Source of the DNA: Clostridiales bacterium | GTDB lineage: Bacteria; Bacillota; Clostridia; Oscillospirales; CAG-272 | Assembly (NCBI GenBank): GCA_022793655.1 | Contig: JAAWDG010000014.1 | Coordinates: forward strand, 98,636-162,635 | Direction of reading: 5' to 3' | Length of the DNA stretch: 64,000 nucleotides | Shown: positions 45,442 to 53,173 of the stretch, one piece after another | How positions within the stretch are numbered: the stretch's first letter is position 1 | Layout: the number at the start of each line of letters is the position of its first letter | Notes under the pieces: generated by a model | The model's input: the letters and a program-made list of their open reading frames with translations, nothing else | What the model was told of the DNA's origin: nothing | The model's database searches: none | Made by a program: the position numbers and the translations under genes

Positions 45442-47277
45442 ATGTATTGTACAAGAAAAGTTACCCATGATTTGACGTGGGTTGGTGGTAATGATCGCCG
45501 GTTGGCTATGTTTGAAGGGGTTTATTCTGTTCCTGGTGGAGTTTCTTATAATTCCTATTTGTTAATAGATGATAAGACCGTTCTTTTTGATACGGTAGAC
45601 CGGGCTGTCGGCGATGTGTTTTTAGAGAATATTGCCCATGTGCTTGCCGGACGCAAGTTAGATTATGTAGTGGTGCAGCATATGGAGCCTGATCACTCGG
45701 CATTGCTTATGGATTTAGTGCTGCGCTATCCCGAACTGACCATTGTGTGCAACGACAAGATCGTGCGCATGATTAAACAGTTCTTTGATTTTGACATTGA
45801 TTCTCGTGTGCAAGTGGTTGGCGAAGGGGATGTTTTAACAACCGGACGGCATTCGTTTACTTTTGTTATGGCGCCTATGGTTCACTGGCCTGAGGTCATG
45901 GTGACCTATGACCAAACCGATAAAATTTTATTCTCGGCTGATGCTTTCGGTACGTTTGGCGCGCTGAATGGTGCGCTCTTTGCCGATGAAGTTAATTTTG
46001 AAAGAGATTATTTAGATGAGGCCCGCCGGTATTATTGCAATATTGTCGGCAAATATGGTCCCCAGGTGCAGACGCTGCTGAAGAAAGCGTCAGCGCTTGA
46101 CATTCAAATGATTTGCCCGCTGCATGGTTTTGTTTGGCGGGAGAACATTGCAGATTATGTACAAAAATATGCACTGTGGAGCAGCTATACACCCGAAGAA
46201 AACGGGGTAATGATTGCGTATGCATCGGTTTATGGCAATACCGAAAGAGCCGCCGAGATTGTAGCTTGCCGGCTGCGGGAGGCAGGCGTGAAAACGGTAA
46301 TGTTTGATGTTTCGGTGACCGCTGCTTCTGAAATCATCGCGGCTGCATTCCGGTGGAGCCATCTGCTGTTTGCGTCTACTACTTACAATGCTGGCGTTTT
46401 TGTTAGTATGGACGAGCTGCTGCGTGATTTGGCGGCCCATAATATTCAAAATCGTACCGTGGCCTTTATCGAAAATGGTTCTTGGGCGCCGACAAGCGGC
46501 ACCCAAATGCGAAAGATTTTAGAAGGCTGTAAGAATTTGACCTTTATTGAGCCTGCCTTGTCGCTGAAATCCTCTTTAAAGACCGCGCAAGCCGATGAAT
46601 TGTCAGCCTTTGTATCGGCGGTTGCCGAAAGTGTGGCAAAAGAGCCGGAAAAAGAAGCAGTTCTTTCGGATCAGCAGGCACTATTTAACTTGACTTATGG
46701 CTTGTTTGTTTTAAGCGCGAAAGAGGGCGATAAAGATAATGGCTGTATCATTAATACTGCTGCGCAAGTGACCGACGCACCGCAGCGTATTTCGGTTACA
46801 ATCAGTAAAGATACCTATACGCATGCGATGATCGAGCGTACTGGCGTGTTTAATCTTTCGATTCTTTCCGATCAGGTTCCTTTTGATGTATTTGAAAAGT
46901 TTGGCTTCCAGTCGGGAAAAGAGAAGGAAAAGTTCGACGGCTCAGTGCAAACAGCCCGGGCTAAGAACGGCGTGCTTTATCTGACTGAATATGCGAATAC
47001 GTTTATTTCGGGCAAGGTTGTACAGGTGATCGACTGTGGCACGCATAGTTTGTTTATAGCCGACATAACCGAAAAGAAGGTGTTAGATGCGGACAAGTCA
47101 GTCACCTATGCCGATTATTTTGATCATATCAAACCGCCTCGCGCACCGGAAAGCGAAAAAAAGAAAGGCTTTGTCTGCAAAGTGTGCGGCTATGTGTATG
47201 AGGGAGATGTATTGCCGGATGATTTCATCTGTCCTATCTGTAAACATGGGGCAGAGGATTTTGAACCGCTTGCATAA
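45442..47277 (+). CDS. Flavodiiron protein fused to flavin reductase and rubredoxin domains
   Basis: A 611-residue four-domain protein. Residues about 1-250 are the metallo-beta-lactamase-like diiron domain (HMEPDHS as HxExDH); 255-400 a flavodoxin domain (ASVYGNTERAAE); 415-560 a flavin-reductase-like domain (INTAAQVTDAPQRISV); and 563-611 a rubredoxin with CKVCG and CPIC. Flavodiiron proteins reduce O2 to water or NO to N2O; here the electron chain is largely built in. A separate rubredoxin gene follows by 35 bases. Structured leader copy B lies upstream. GAAGGGAGAGG precedes the ATG. Confidence 0.93.
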   Translation: MYCTRKVTHDLTWVGGNDRRLAMFEGVYSVPGGVSYNSYLLIDDKTVLFDTVDRAVGDVFLENIAHVLAGRKLDYVVVQHMEPDHSALLMDLVLRYPELTIVCNDKIVRMIKQFFDFDIDSRVQVVGEGDVLTTGRHSFTFVMAPMVHWPEVMVTYDQTDKILFSADAFGTFGALNGALFADEVNFERDYLDEARRYYCNIVGKYGPQVQTLLKKASALDIQMICPLHGFVWRENIADYVQKYALWSSYTPEENGVMIAYASVYGNTERAAEIVACRLREAGVKTVMFDVSVTAASEIIAAAFRWSHLLFASTTYNAGVFVSMDELLRDLAAHNIQNRTVAFIENGSWAPTSGTQMRKILEGCKNLTFIEPALSLKSSLKTAQADELSAFVSAVAESVAKEPEKEAVLSDQQALFNLTYGLFVLSAKEGDKDNGCIINTAAQVTDAPQRISVTISKDTYTHAMIERTGVFNLSILSDQVPFDVFEKFGFQSGKEKEKFDGSVQTARAKNGVLYLTEYANTFISGKVVQVIDCGTHSLFIADITEKKVLDADKSVTYADYFDHIKPPRAPESEKKKGFVCKVCGYVYEGDVLPDDFICPICKHGAEDFEPLA

Positions 47278-47312
47278 ATTGAAATAAAAATTCAGAAAGG
47301 ACGGAAATCAAG

Positions 47313-47471
47313 ATGAAATATGTTTGTGATGTCTGCGGATGGGAATATGATGAGAGCGTAGGCAGTGAAGAAAACGGAATTGCACCTGGCACGAAGTGGG
47401 AAGATCTGCCTGATGATTTTGTATGCCCGCTATGCGGCGTAGGCAAAGATTCATTTTCCAAAGCGGAGTAA
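47313..47471 (+). CDS. Rubredoxin
   Basis: Missing from the ORF track because of its length (52 residues). [14 protein letters not shown] and [13 protein letters not shown] give the four Cys of the iron site and the aromatic core of rubredoxins. GAAAGGACGG lies before the ATG. Placed 35 bases after the flavodiiron gene, it can be an extra electron carrier to that protein or to peroxide reductases. A strong terminator follows. Confidence 0.95.
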   Translation: MKYVCDVCGWEYDESVGSEENGIAPGTKWEDLPDDFVCPLCGVGKDSFSKAE

Positions 47472-47481
47472 GTGCAACGAT

Positions 47482-47522
47482 AAAAAATCCTGCGAAAGAA
47501 AATTCTTTCGCAGGATTTTTTT
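47482..47522 (+). terminator. Terminator after rubredoxin
   Basis: AAAAAATCCTGCGAAAGAA and its reverse complement around AA, ending in a T run. Confidence 0.93.
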
Positions 47523-47599
47523 GATAGTTTTGACCATGCTGGCTTATACTAATAAAGTCTGCAGTTTTTATCAAAGACAATCAAAAACGGGGTGGCAAA

Positions 47600-48196
47600 A
47601 TGGACAACATTATACAAGCAATAACACAATTTCTCTTTCTTTGTGATCAACCGCAAAAGGCGGATGTGATTATGGTTGCCGGCGGTTCATCGCCCGAATT
47701 ACCTGAGTATGCCGCAATCCTTTATCACCAAGGGGTTGCCCCTCTGATTATGATTGGCGGCGCCTATAGTATCGAGCGGGGTTCTTTTCAAGGGCCAACG
47801 AAAAAAATCGATGTGTACAAAGGCCCTTATCAAACCGAATACGATTTTTATGCCGATGTGTTGGTGAAAAAGAATGTTCCGGCACAAGCGGTTATCGGTG
47901 AAAAGAGCTCTATGTTTACAAAGCAAAACGCTGCATTTGCCAAAGAGACAGCTATAGAAAAAGGCCTTTTTTTCCAAAAGGCCGTTTTGGTTTGCCGTCC
48001 CTATCATGCCAGACGATGTTCCATGTATTACCGATTGTTTTTTCCCGAAACACACTTTTTTGTTGCGCCGCCTGTCTGTTCCCCTAACCGTGATGATTGG
48101 TATAAAACAGCCGATGGCACGGCGTTGGTATTCGGTGAATTGACGCGTATTGGTCAGCAATTTGATTATGCCGACATCAAAAAGTTTGATTCATAG
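47600..48196 (+). CDS. YdcF/ElyC-family protein (DUF218)
   Basis: A 198-residue DUF218 protein. ADVIMVAGGSSPELPEYAA, PLIMIGGAYS, SSMFTKQNAAFAKE and VCRPYHARRCSMYY follow the family pattern. Here there are no membrane helices, as in YdcF rather than ElyC/SanA. YdcF is reported to bind SAM, but its reaction is not known; ElyC acts in envelope lipid-carrier metabolism. Convergent with the HAD phosphatase gene. Confidence 0.8.
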   Translation: MDNIIQAITQFLFLCDQPQKADVIMVAGGSSPELPEYAAILYHQGVAPLIMIGGAYSIERGSFQGPTKKIDVYKGPYQTEYDFYADVLVKKNVPAQAVIGEKSSMFTKQNAAFAKETAIEKGLFFQKAVLVCRPYHARRCSMYYRLFFPETHFFVAPPVCSPNRDDWYKTADGTALVFGELTRIGQQFDYADIKKFDS

Positions 48197-48233
48197 AAAA
48201 TCGATGTGTTGGTATCGTAAGCGGGGGCGTTGT

Positions 48234-48944
48234 TCAGTTTAGTTTGGTTTGTACGAATGCCTCCATTTCGTCAAAAGTTCCTTTGTTCTTGGCGAAGGCG
48301 GTATCGCCTGAAGCATACTCGGTAATTAAAAAGGATTCGATGCCAAGCGCCTGAGCCGGCACAATGTCCTCGGTTACGCTGTTGCCGATCATGATGCATT
48401 CATCCGGCGAAAGGCCGATGCGTTTAAGAATATCCTCATAGTAGTGAACAGAGGGTTTGCAATAGCGAGAGTTTTCATAGGTAGTGACCAATTCAAAATC
48501 ATCGAGAGTAAGGTTAATCCATCCTAAACGGGTCTGCACTGCGCAGGCAGGAAACAAAGGATTTGTCGCTAAAATGATGCGAACATTTTGTTTTTTTAGA
48601 TTCTCAATAAAGGTCTTTGCCCAAGGATTGGGTTTGGTAATGCCTTTGGTCAGATGAAAATCGCCTTGCCTGTAAAAATCATCAAACTTCGTTTCATGCG
48701 TTAACACTTCCGGGCCAAGTATTGAAGAAAAAGTTTGCCAAAAGGTATCGTGATTGTTTTGCGTGCCATCGCTTCTGGTCAGTGCGTCTACCCCTTTCCA
48801 CATGGCAGAGATCATTTCTTCCCCATTATAACCAAGCGGTGCCATCACGCGGCACAAACGGGATAAATAGTCATTGATAAAATCTTTTTCGTCCATTCTT
48901 AACAGTGTTCCGTCTAAATCGCATAATACTGCTTTAATCTTCAT
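48234..48944 (-). CDS. HAD-superfamily hydrolase
   Basis: A 236-residue phosphatase of the HAD type with a helical cap. Motif I is LCDLDGTLL, motif II LATNP, motif III the Lys in CKPSVHYYED, and motif IV MIGNSVTEDIVPA. The substrate is likely a small phosphorylated metabolite but is not evident. ATG 48944 has AAAGGTG upstream and is preferred over the tracked TTG at 48950. It overlaps the Dabb gene by 11 bases, so the two are probably co-translated. Confidence 0.87.
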   Translation of the reverse strand: MKIKAVLCDLDGTLLRMDEKDFINDYLSRLCRVMAPLGYNGEEMISAMWKGVDALTRSDGTQNNHDTFWQTFSSILGPEVLTHETKFDDFYRQGDFHLTKGITKPNPWAKTFIENLKKQNVRIILATNPLFPACAVQTRLGWINLTLDDFELVTTYENSRYCKPSVHYYEDILKRIGLSPDECIMIGNSVTEDIVPAQALGIESFLITEYASGDTAFAKNKGTFDEMEAFVQTKLN

Positions 48945-49224
48945 AATCAAAACTGCACCTTTCTTGTAAATAAGGATTGTATTTTTCGCTGATCGCTTGA
49001 TGTGCAGGGTGTGTTAAATACTGCTCAAGCACGTTTGGATTTGTTAGTGTTAGTTCGATGAGCAAATCCATACCCCGGCCCGCCAAACATTTTTCTCTGA
49101 TAACATAAGAAAGAAGGATATCCGGCAGGTCGTGCTTGATTTTTCGATAGGTGTTTTCGATTTCCTCTTTAACTCGAATGTTATAGGCATTCGGTTGAAA
49201 TTTCATGAGTACTAAATGTTTCAT
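48934..49224 (-). CDS. Dabb-domain (stress-responsive alpha/beta barrel) protein
   Basis: A 96-residue dimeric alpha-beta barrel type protein. MKHLVLMKF, DLLIELTLTN and YLTHPAHQAISEKY are Dabb signatures. These proteins include cyclases and stress proteins of unknown function. I start at ATG 49224 because AGGAG stands nine bases upstream; the tracked start at 49293 adds unconserved residues. It overlaps the HAD gene. Function unknown. Confidence 0.85.
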   Translation of the reverse strand: MKHLVLMKFQPNAYNIRVKEEIENTYRKIKHDLPDILLSYVIREKCLAGRGMDLLIELTLTNPNVLEQYLTHPAHQAISEKYNPYLQERCSFDYED

Positions 49225-49305
49225 GATGGTGTTCTCCTGCATTTTTAACAAATGAAAAGCAGTAAGAGCTTTGTTGCTTTCACTGCTTTCCACGCTATAC
49301 TTACA

Positions 49306-50955
49306 TTATAATATTTTAATCATTGAAGAATCCCACATAGCAGGCGCTTGATAACCGAGCAGGTTGACCGTGGTGGCCGCTACATTGGAAAGCCCATAGT
49401 GACCTTCAAATAAAATTGTGTAATTATCTTTATAGAAATTATCATAAATGATAAAGGGGACGGCATTCAGCGTGTGACTTGTTTTGGCCTTAGGGCCGCC
49501 TTGTTCGTTGGTTTTGATATTTCCTTTTTTATCTAACTCAAACATTTCATCGGCGTTGCCGTGGTCGGCGGTAATAATCGCAACCCCTTTGTATTTGTCG
49601 ACGGCTTCCAAAATGCGCGCCAGCTGCAAATCAAGTGCTTCTACCGAAATCTCTGTGGCGTCAATGTTGCCGGTATGGCCGACCATGTCGCCATTCGGGA
49701 AATTAACCCGCAAATACTGATAATCGCCAGAGGCTAAAAATTCCAACAGCTTGTCGGTAATTTCAGCGCATTTCATCCAAGGACGCTGTTCAAAAGGCAC
49801 TACGTCCGAAGGTACTTCAAAATAGGTCTCTAATTCATCTGAAAATTTACCGCTTTTGTTGCCGTTCCAGAAATAAGTCACATGGCCATATTTTTGAGTT
49901 TCAGATATAGCGGCTTGTTTGATGCCCGTATTTACAAGGTATTCGCTTTGTGTATTGGTGATTTCCGGCGGGTTTACTAAATAGCGATTGGGAATGTGCA
50001 AGTCGCCATCGTATTCCAGCATGCCAGCATATAATACTTTGGGCCGGCGCACACGGTCAAAGTGATCAAAGTCAGCTGCGTCAAAGCATTTGGAAATCTC
50101 AATGGCTCTGTCCCCTCTGAAATTAAAGAAGATAACGCTGTCGCCGTCTTGGATAGTGCCAATTGGTTTACCGTCCTTGCCAATAACAAAAGCCGGCAAA
50201 TCTTGGTCAATTACATGCAGTTCGTTGCGGTAGGTGACAATTGCCTCCTCTGCGCTTTCAAACTGACGGCCCATCCCTAACACATGTGTTTGCCAGCCGC
50301 GTTCGACCATGGGCCAGTTGGCTTCATAACGGTCCATTGTGATGGACATGCGGCCGCCGCCGGAGGCAATTTTGGCGTCAAATGCAGCGCTGTTTAATTC
50401 CTCCAAAAAGGTCTCGAAAGGAAGTACATAATCAAGCGCAGAGGTTTCACCCACGTCGCGTCCATCTAACAGGATGTGAATGCGAACAGTCGCGATTCCT
50501 TCTTTTTTGGCTTGTTTGATCATCTCTTTTAAATGATCAATATGGCTGTGCACATTGCCGTCTGAGAAAAGTCCGATAAAGTGCATGGTTGATTGATTTT
50601 CTAAACAGTTGGCGCTTAACTCTTTCCAAGAGTCAGAGGCAAAGATTTTACCCGACTCAATGGATTCTGAAACTAATTTGGCCCCTTGGCTGAATACTTG
50701 TCCGGCGCCAAGCGCGTTATGGCCCACTTCCGAGTTGCCCATATCATCGTCGGTGGGCAAACCAACGGCCGTGCCGTGTGCTTTTAGCTGCAGGCAGGGA
50801 TATTTTTTCATCAGCATATCGAGTGTGGGTGTGTTGGCTTTTGCAACCGCGTTGCCATCGCTTGCAGCGGCAAGGCCGATACCGTCCATAACAATCGTAA
50901 CAACAGGACCTTTCACACCATTAAATTGAGGTAATTTTTCTAATTGTTTGTTCAT
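49306..50955 (-). CDS. gpmI: 2,3-bisphosphoglycerate-independent phosphoglycerate mutase
   Basis: A 549-residue alkaline-phosphatase-fold enzyme interconverting 3- and 2-phosphoglycerate in glycolysis. VMDGIGL holds a metal Asp, DMGNSEVGHNALGAG has the catalytic Ser, RIHILLDGRDVGE the phosphotransferase domain, and ADHGNADEM and KTSHTLNAVPF the second metal site. It is slightly longer than the usual about 510 residues. The ribosome site AGGAGA precedes the ATG. Structured leader copy C lies about 150 bases upstream on the same strand. Confidence 0.95.
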   Translation of the reverse strand: MNKQLEKLPQFNGVKGPVVTIVMDGIGLAAASDGNAVAKANTPTLDMLMKKYPCLQLKAHGTAVGLPTDDDMGNSEVGHNALGAGQVFSQGAKLVSESIESGKIFASDSWKELSANCLENQSTMHFIGLFSDGNVHSHIDHLKEMIKQAKKEGIATVRIHILLDGRDVGETSALDYVLPFETFLEELNSAAFDAKIASGGGRMSITMDRYEANWPMVERGWQTHVLGMGRQFESAEEAIVTYRNELHVIDQDLPAFVIGKDGKPIGTIQDGDSVIFFNFRGDRAIEISKCFDAADFDHFDRVRRPKVLYAGMLEYDGDLHIPNRYLVNPPEITNTQSEYLVNTGIKQAAISETQKYGHVTYFWNGNKSGKFSDELETYFEVPSDVVPFEQRPWMKCAEITDKLLEFLASGDYQYLRVNFPNGDMVGHTGNIDATEISVEALDLQLARILEAVDKYKGVAIITADHGNADEMFELDKKGNIKTNEQGGPKAKTSHTLNAVPFIIYDNFYKDNYTILFEGHYGLSNVAATTVNLLGYQAPAMWDSSMIKIL

Positions 50956-51076
50956 TGATATTCTCCTATATTTATCAAAAAGATATATGAATTAGAAACA
51001 TGAGCTATGTTTACATAGGCAGTTGATTTTTTAAAAAAACGTAGAGTTGTTTATGTTATAAATATTTCCACAATCC

Positions 51077-51100
51077 ATTATACCACAAAGTTTCCGTTGC
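51077..51100 (-). promoter_or_regulatory. Second -10 region between leader copy C and gpmI
   Basis: A further TGGTATAAT on the minus strand (51077-51085) follows the conserved tail AACTTTCAGG...AAACTTTG, exactly as copy D runs into copy E. No hairpin follows, so it resembles the head of a lost tandem copy. Confidence 0.45.
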
Positions 51101-51103
51101 CTG

Positions 51104-51217
51104 AAAGTTTGTCGGTTCTGGCTCGGCCGGAATATCACCCCTTTCGGGTGACAAGATAAACTTTGGGAACAAATCTCCGATTTGTTCCATTATACCACAA
51201 AAAGGAAGTGTGCACAA
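51104..51217 (-). repeat. Structured leader repeat, copy C (before gpmI)
   Basis: On the minus strand TTGTGC (51212-51217), a 17-base spacer with TGG, then TATAAT (51189-51194). Hairpin GGAACAAATC gga... GATTTGTTCC (51166-51188) is a perfect 10-bp stem. AAAGTTTATC (51155-51164) pairs 9 of 10 with GACAAACTTT (51104-51113). Inside are TCACCC/GGGTGA (51135-51151) and TTCCGGC cga GCCAGAA (51116-51132). Confidence 0.7.
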
Positions 51218-51227
51218 GAAAAAAGGC

Positions 51228-51256
51228 TTGAAAATTGTTTGTTTCAATGGTACAAT
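51228..51256 (+). promoter_or_regulatory. radC promoter
   Basis: TTGAAA, a 17-base spacer ending ATGG and TACAAT, 22 bases before the radC ATG. It is divergent from the gpmI leader. Confidence 0.65.
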
Positions 51257-51278
51257 TCTTGTCAAAGAGGTTACGAAT

Positions 51279-52004
51279 ATGTCGGAAAGAATTTATAAAA
51301 ACGAAGATAGTGAACTGCACAAAAAGCATCGGCAAAGGGTAAAGGAAAAATTCAGAAAGACCGGTTTTGAAAGTTTTTCTGAAATTGAGATTTTGGAAAT
51401 GGCTCTCTTTTTCGCCAAACCGCAGGGAGATACCAATCCGCTTGCCCATCAGCTTATCAATCGGTTTGGGTCCCTTTCGGCCGTTTTTGACGCAAGCTAT
51501 AATCAGTTAAGAGAGGTGCCTGGCATTGGGGAAAATGCGGCTACTTTTCTGATGAGTATTGTAGCGTTTTGCAGAGCATATCGGTTAGATAAAATCATGG
51601 ATGACAATGTGTTTGAGAGCGAAGAAAAAATCGGCCGATATCTGATGGCTTATTTCATGGGCGAGCATACCGAAAAAACAGTCATTTTGTGCTTTGATCG
51701 CAGACGCAGATTATTAGGCTGTGAAACTGTGTTTGCCGAGGGGATGGATAATATGTCATCGGCTAAAATCCGGCGGGTCGCCGAGTTGGCGCTGGCGCAC
51801 AAGGCTGCGGCGGTTGTGATGGCGCATAACCATCCAAGCGGTATTGTCGAGCCATCTGAGTTTGATATGGCAAGTACCAATGGCCTAAAGGCCTCCTTGA
51901 GCGGGGTGGGCATCCACTTTATTGAGCATTATGTGGTGACCAATGAGGATTATTTGGGTATTATTAAATATATGGAAGATTTCGGTTATGGCACAAGCTT
52001 ATAA
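51279..52004 (+). CDS. radC: RadC-family JAB/MPN protein
   Basis: A 241-residue protein. A helix-hairpin-helix part (VPGIGENAATFLMSI) precedes the JAB/MPN domain with the Glu in GCETVFAEG and the metal motif AHNHPSGIVEPSEFD. RadC is widely annotated in DNA repair, though its biochemical role is unsettled. AAAGAGG is eight bases before ATG 51279, inside the longer tracked ORF (51210). The promoter is immediately upstream. Confidence 0.9.
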   Translation: MSERIYKNEDSELHKKHRQRVKEKFRKTGFESFSEIEILEMALFFAKPQGDTNPLAHQLINRFGSLSAVFDASYNQLREVPGIGENAATFLMSIVAFCRAYRLDKIMDDNVFESEEKIGRYLMAYFMGEHTEKTVILCFDRRRRLLGCETVFAEGMDNMSSAKIRRVAELALAHKAAAVVMAHNHPSGIVEPSEFDMASTNGLKASLSGVGIHFIEHYVVTNEDYLGIIKYMEDFGYGTSL

Positions 52005-52015
52005 AGACCACTTGT

Positions 52016-52753
52016 TTAGTCCATTTGTTCAAGCGGCGTGTATCTGAATTCGGCTTCTACACCGATATTGCCATCCGGCAGAATGGTTCGGAAATAAGAA
52101 AGATCGGCAAATGAGTTTTCATATACTTTAAAGGTCACACCGTCAGGGGCTTCATGCAAATAATTGATGGATACCGAACGCACCTGCTTGTCTGTATGAT
52201 CATTTACGAAACCGAACAGCATGTCAGGGTAAACTGTATTGTTCATGTGTCGGTTTAGATCAACATCTGCATACATAACCGTGCGTTCGCCCACTAAATG
52301 CAAAGGCAACTCTTTTGGAATGCGAACTTTTAAAGGCAGCTCTGGCTGAAGCGCCGGTTCGGTGCCGAAATCAAAAGATACATCGGCAACGCGCAGAATG
52401 GCTCCGTTTTCGGCGTCGAGCAGGGCCCAGGCAGAGGAAAGCGCTGCGCAAAGTTCGCCATTTCGTTCAATTTTGCTGCAGCGGTTAAAGATAGCCCCTT
52501 TGCTTTCACAGCCCCAAGTGCTGACGTCAATTTCGTCCCAGCTGTATAGGGGTTGATAAATAGTGAAAGAAATTTTAGAAGCTACAAAATAGCGGTTTTC
52601 TGCACGCAAATCGTCCGACGATGGTTTTGAAACCGAGAGCTGCAGATTGGCGGCCTCCTGCATATATTTTAATACGGCAGAGGGCTTGACCATGCCGCGT
52701 GCGTCGGTATCGTGCGAATTGATAATAGTGTGGTAAGTATACTGGTGATTCAA
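52016..52753 (-). CDS. Acyl-ACP thioesterase
   Basis: A 245-residue double hot-dog thioesterase that releases fatty acids from acyl carrier protein. The second hot-dog has DVDLNRHMNNTVY with the Asp/Asn/His triad of FatA/FatB-type enzymes; the first starts HTIINSHDTDARGMV. The TTG at 52753 is chosen because AGGAAAGGA lies nine bases upstream; the tracked start at 52819 has no site. It is convergent with radC. In clostridia these enzymes set chain length of free fatty acids, which could then be used by the FakAB system. Confidence 0.87.
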   Translation of the reverse strand: MNHQYTYHTIINSHDTDARGMVKPSAVLKYMQEAANLQLSVSKPSSDDLRAENRYFVASKISFTIYQPLYSWDEIDVSTWGCESKGAIFNRCSKIERNGELCAALSSAWALLDAENGAILRVADVSFDFGTEPALQPELPLKVRIPKELPLHLVGERTVMYADVDLNRHMNNTVYPDMLFGFVNDHTDKQVRSVSINYLHEAPDGVTFKVYENSFADLSYFRTILPDGNIGVEAEFRYTPLEQMD

Positions 52754-52887
52754 AGTGGCGGGTCCTTTCCTGAGTGAATCTTTTTGATGTATTGTATATC
52801 GCAATTCGTCGGATTGCAACAGAGCGTTTTTAAAAAGAATGTGTATGAAATATAAACAGATAGCATGAAAAAAATTAGATATTACAA

Positions 52888-53003
52888 TTGCTTACAATCG
52901 TTGGCTATGGTACAATAAGAACAAGCCGCATGGCTTGTTCTTAAAAAGTTCATCTTGCAGCCTATCAGGCAGCATTCCAGCGGAGCTGGAAACGATGAAC
53001 TTT
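52888..53003 (+). repeat. Structured leader repeat, copy D (tandem, before GH36 gene)
   Basis: TTGCTT (52888-52893), a 17-base spacer, and TGGTACAAT (TACAAT 52911-52916). Perfect 11-bp hairpin AAGAACAAGCC gcat GGCTTGTTCTT (52917-52942). AAAGTTCATC (52945-52954) pairs perfectly with GATGAACTTT (52994-53003). Inside are GCAGCC/GGCAGC (52957-52973) and TTCCAGC gga GCTGGAA (52975-52991, perfect). This copy has the best structure. Confidence 0.75.
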
Positions 53004-53119
53004 GAGGTAGCTGTAAACTTTATGGTACAATAAAAGCAAGCCGCATGGCTTGTTCTTAGAAAGTTTATCTTGCAGTCTATCGGGCTGCATTCCGGCAAGG
53101 CTGAATGTTGGATTTTGAG
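53002..53119 (+). repeat. Structured leader repeat, copy E (tandem, before GH36 gene)
   Basis: Starts directly after copy D: TTGAGG, an 18-base spacer and TGGTACAAT (TACAAT 53026-53031). The hairpin AAGCAAGCC gcat GGCTTGTT follows, then AAAGTTTATC (53060-53069), GCAGTC tatcg GGCTGC (53072-53088) and TTCCGGC aag GCTG (53090-53103). The closing arm GATTTTGAG is degenerate. GH36 starts 55 bases further on. Confidence 0.7.
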
Positions 53120-53173
53120 ACAGAGAAAGATTTATAACAAAATATGAAAAAGTGTTTAGGAGGTAAGCACCAA

